This document shows, one piece after another, positions 63,458-64,000 of a DNA stretch of 64,000 nucleotides (position 1 is its first letter; the number at the start of each line of letters is the position of its first letter). Under the pieces are notes generated by a model. It had not been told where the DNA came from. It made no database searches and was given only the letters and a program-made list of their open reading frames with translations. The stretch is from Streptomyces sp. CNQ-509 (lineage in GTDB: Bacteria > Actinomycetota > Actinomycetes > Streptomycetales > Streptomycetaceae). The stretch lies in contig NZ_CP011492.1 of assembly GCF_001011035.1 (NCBI RefSeq), forward strand, positions 4,553,516 to 4,617,515, in the 5' to 3' direction. Made by a program: the position numbers and the translations under genes.

Positions 63458-64000
63458 ATGGCTGTAGACACAGCTCCCACCCCCACCGCCGTCGACGGCG
63501 GCCCTGATCTGGGCCCTGCCGTCGCGCTGTCGTGCCGGGAGTGCGGGGAGCGGGTGCCGCTGGGTCCGGTGTTCGCGTGCCAGTCGTGTTTCGGGCCGCT
63601 GGAGGCGGCGTACGAACTCCCCGGCGGTGACGCCGGGTCCGCCGCCCGGCTGCGGGCCCGTATCGAGGCGGGTCCGCGGAGCATCTGGCGGTACGCGCCG
63701 CTGCTGCCGGTCCCCGCGGACGTGGCGGGCAAGCCGAACCTGAACCCCGGGTTCACCCGGCTGCACCGCGCCGACCGGCTCGCCGCCGAGCTGGGCGTGA
63801 CGGGCGCGCTGCACGTCAAGGACGACTCGGGCAACCCGACGCACTCCTTCAAGGACCGCGTCGTCGCGATCGCCGTCGAGGCGGCGCGCGCCTTCGGCTT
63901 CACCACGCTGTCGTGTTCCTCCACGGGCAATCTGGCGGGCGCGGTCGGCGCGGCCGCGGCGCGGGCGGGACTGCGTTCGTGCGTCTTCATCCCGTACGAC
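63458..64000 (+). CDS. thrC: Threonine synthase, N-terminal part
   Basis: The gene runs off the window after 181 codons. A zinc-ribbon-like start (LSCRECGERVPLGPVFACQS) is followed by RYAPLLPVPADVAGKPNLNP and GNPTHSFKDRVVAIAVEAAR, where SFKDR holds the PLP lysine, then SCSSTGNLAGAVGAAAARAG, the phosphate-binding loop. It converts O-phosphohomoserine to threonine. Placement behind a SAM-I riboswitch links it to the methionine branch point. Confidence 0.92.
   Translation, partial: MAVDTAPTPTAVDGGPDLGPAVALSCRECGERVPLGPVFACQSCFGPLEAAYELPGGDAGSAARLRARIEAGPRSIWRYAPLLPVPADVAGKPNLNPGFTRLHRADRLAAELGVTGALHVKDDSGNPTHSFKDRVVAIAVEAARAFGFTTLSCSSTGNLAGAVGAAAARAGLRSCVFIPYD

Overview
The window is very GC-rich actinomycete DNA and most likely comes from a Streptomyces or a close relative. 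Three things point that way: the codon usage, the many GTG starts and overlapping GTGA/ATGA junctions, and a right-hand half whose gene order (TerD, CdgB, carbohydrate-binding membrane protein, sugar kinase, NagA, NagK, sugar-binding lipoprotein, DUF3263, OtsB, OtsA, glucosyltransferase, ThrC) resembles, from memory, the SCO4277-SCO4293 core region of S. coelicolor. The species cannot be read from the sequence.

Left part (1-10.4 kb): accessory DNA. It opens with the C-terminus of a tyrosine recombinase and, about 0.8 kb further on, the 3' part of a tRNA-Lys. Together these look like the right end of an integrative element. A scrapyard follows: IS21-like and IS5-like transposase fragments, a broken Tat-signal gene and a truncated quinone oxidoreductase. 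Mixed with it are small intact units, each with a visible palindromic operator candidate: HxlR regulator / VOC protein / YCII protein, MarR regulator / oxidoreductase, and GlxA-type regulator / metallo-hydrolase / MFS exporter.

Middle left (10.65-17.13 kb, minus strand): a tightly coupled operon of Ser/Thr kinase, J-domain-like protein, GrpE-like protein, divergent Hsp70 and a TPR/TM/OmpA-like protein. It looks like a kinase-linked private chaperone system.

Centre (17.1-37.3 kb): a RiPP gene cluster making an azole- and dehydroamino-acid-containing peptide (thiopeptide/goadsporin-like). A SARP/NB-ARC regulator leads one apparent operon: ThiF-like E1 partner, YcaO, SagB-type azoline dehydrogenase, LanB glutamylation protein, SpaB_C elimination protein, membrane M50 protease, ABC ATPase, ABC permease and a second YcaO. 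A perfect hairpin separates this from a convergent 57-residue precursor gene, whose predicted 21-residue core contains only Ser, Thr, Cys and one Ala. Upstream and divergent are an M20 amidohydrolase and a 78-residue protein, followed by a LuxR-type regulator. Heptamer direct repeats with an 11-bp period, the usual form of a SARP site, lie in the kinase/SARP gap (four, one degenerate) and in the precursor/amidohydrolase gap (two). Two YcaO proteins, only one SpaB_C protein and a built-in M50 protease make this an unusual, possibly undescribed, class.

Right part (37.6-64 kb): mostly housekeeping and conserved genes. They include acetyltransferases, PH-domain proteins, a pentapeptide-repeat protein, Uma2, TerD, an ArfB-like release factor, flavin reductase, the diguanylate cyclase CdgB, an amino-sugar catabolic block with DasR-like sites, trehalose synthesis (otsA, otsB), a glucosyl-3-phosphoglycerate synthase candidate and thrC behind a SAM-I riboswitch. 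Decay is visible here too: a chitin-binding fragment next to a DasR-like operator, and a truncated FAD oxidoreductase.
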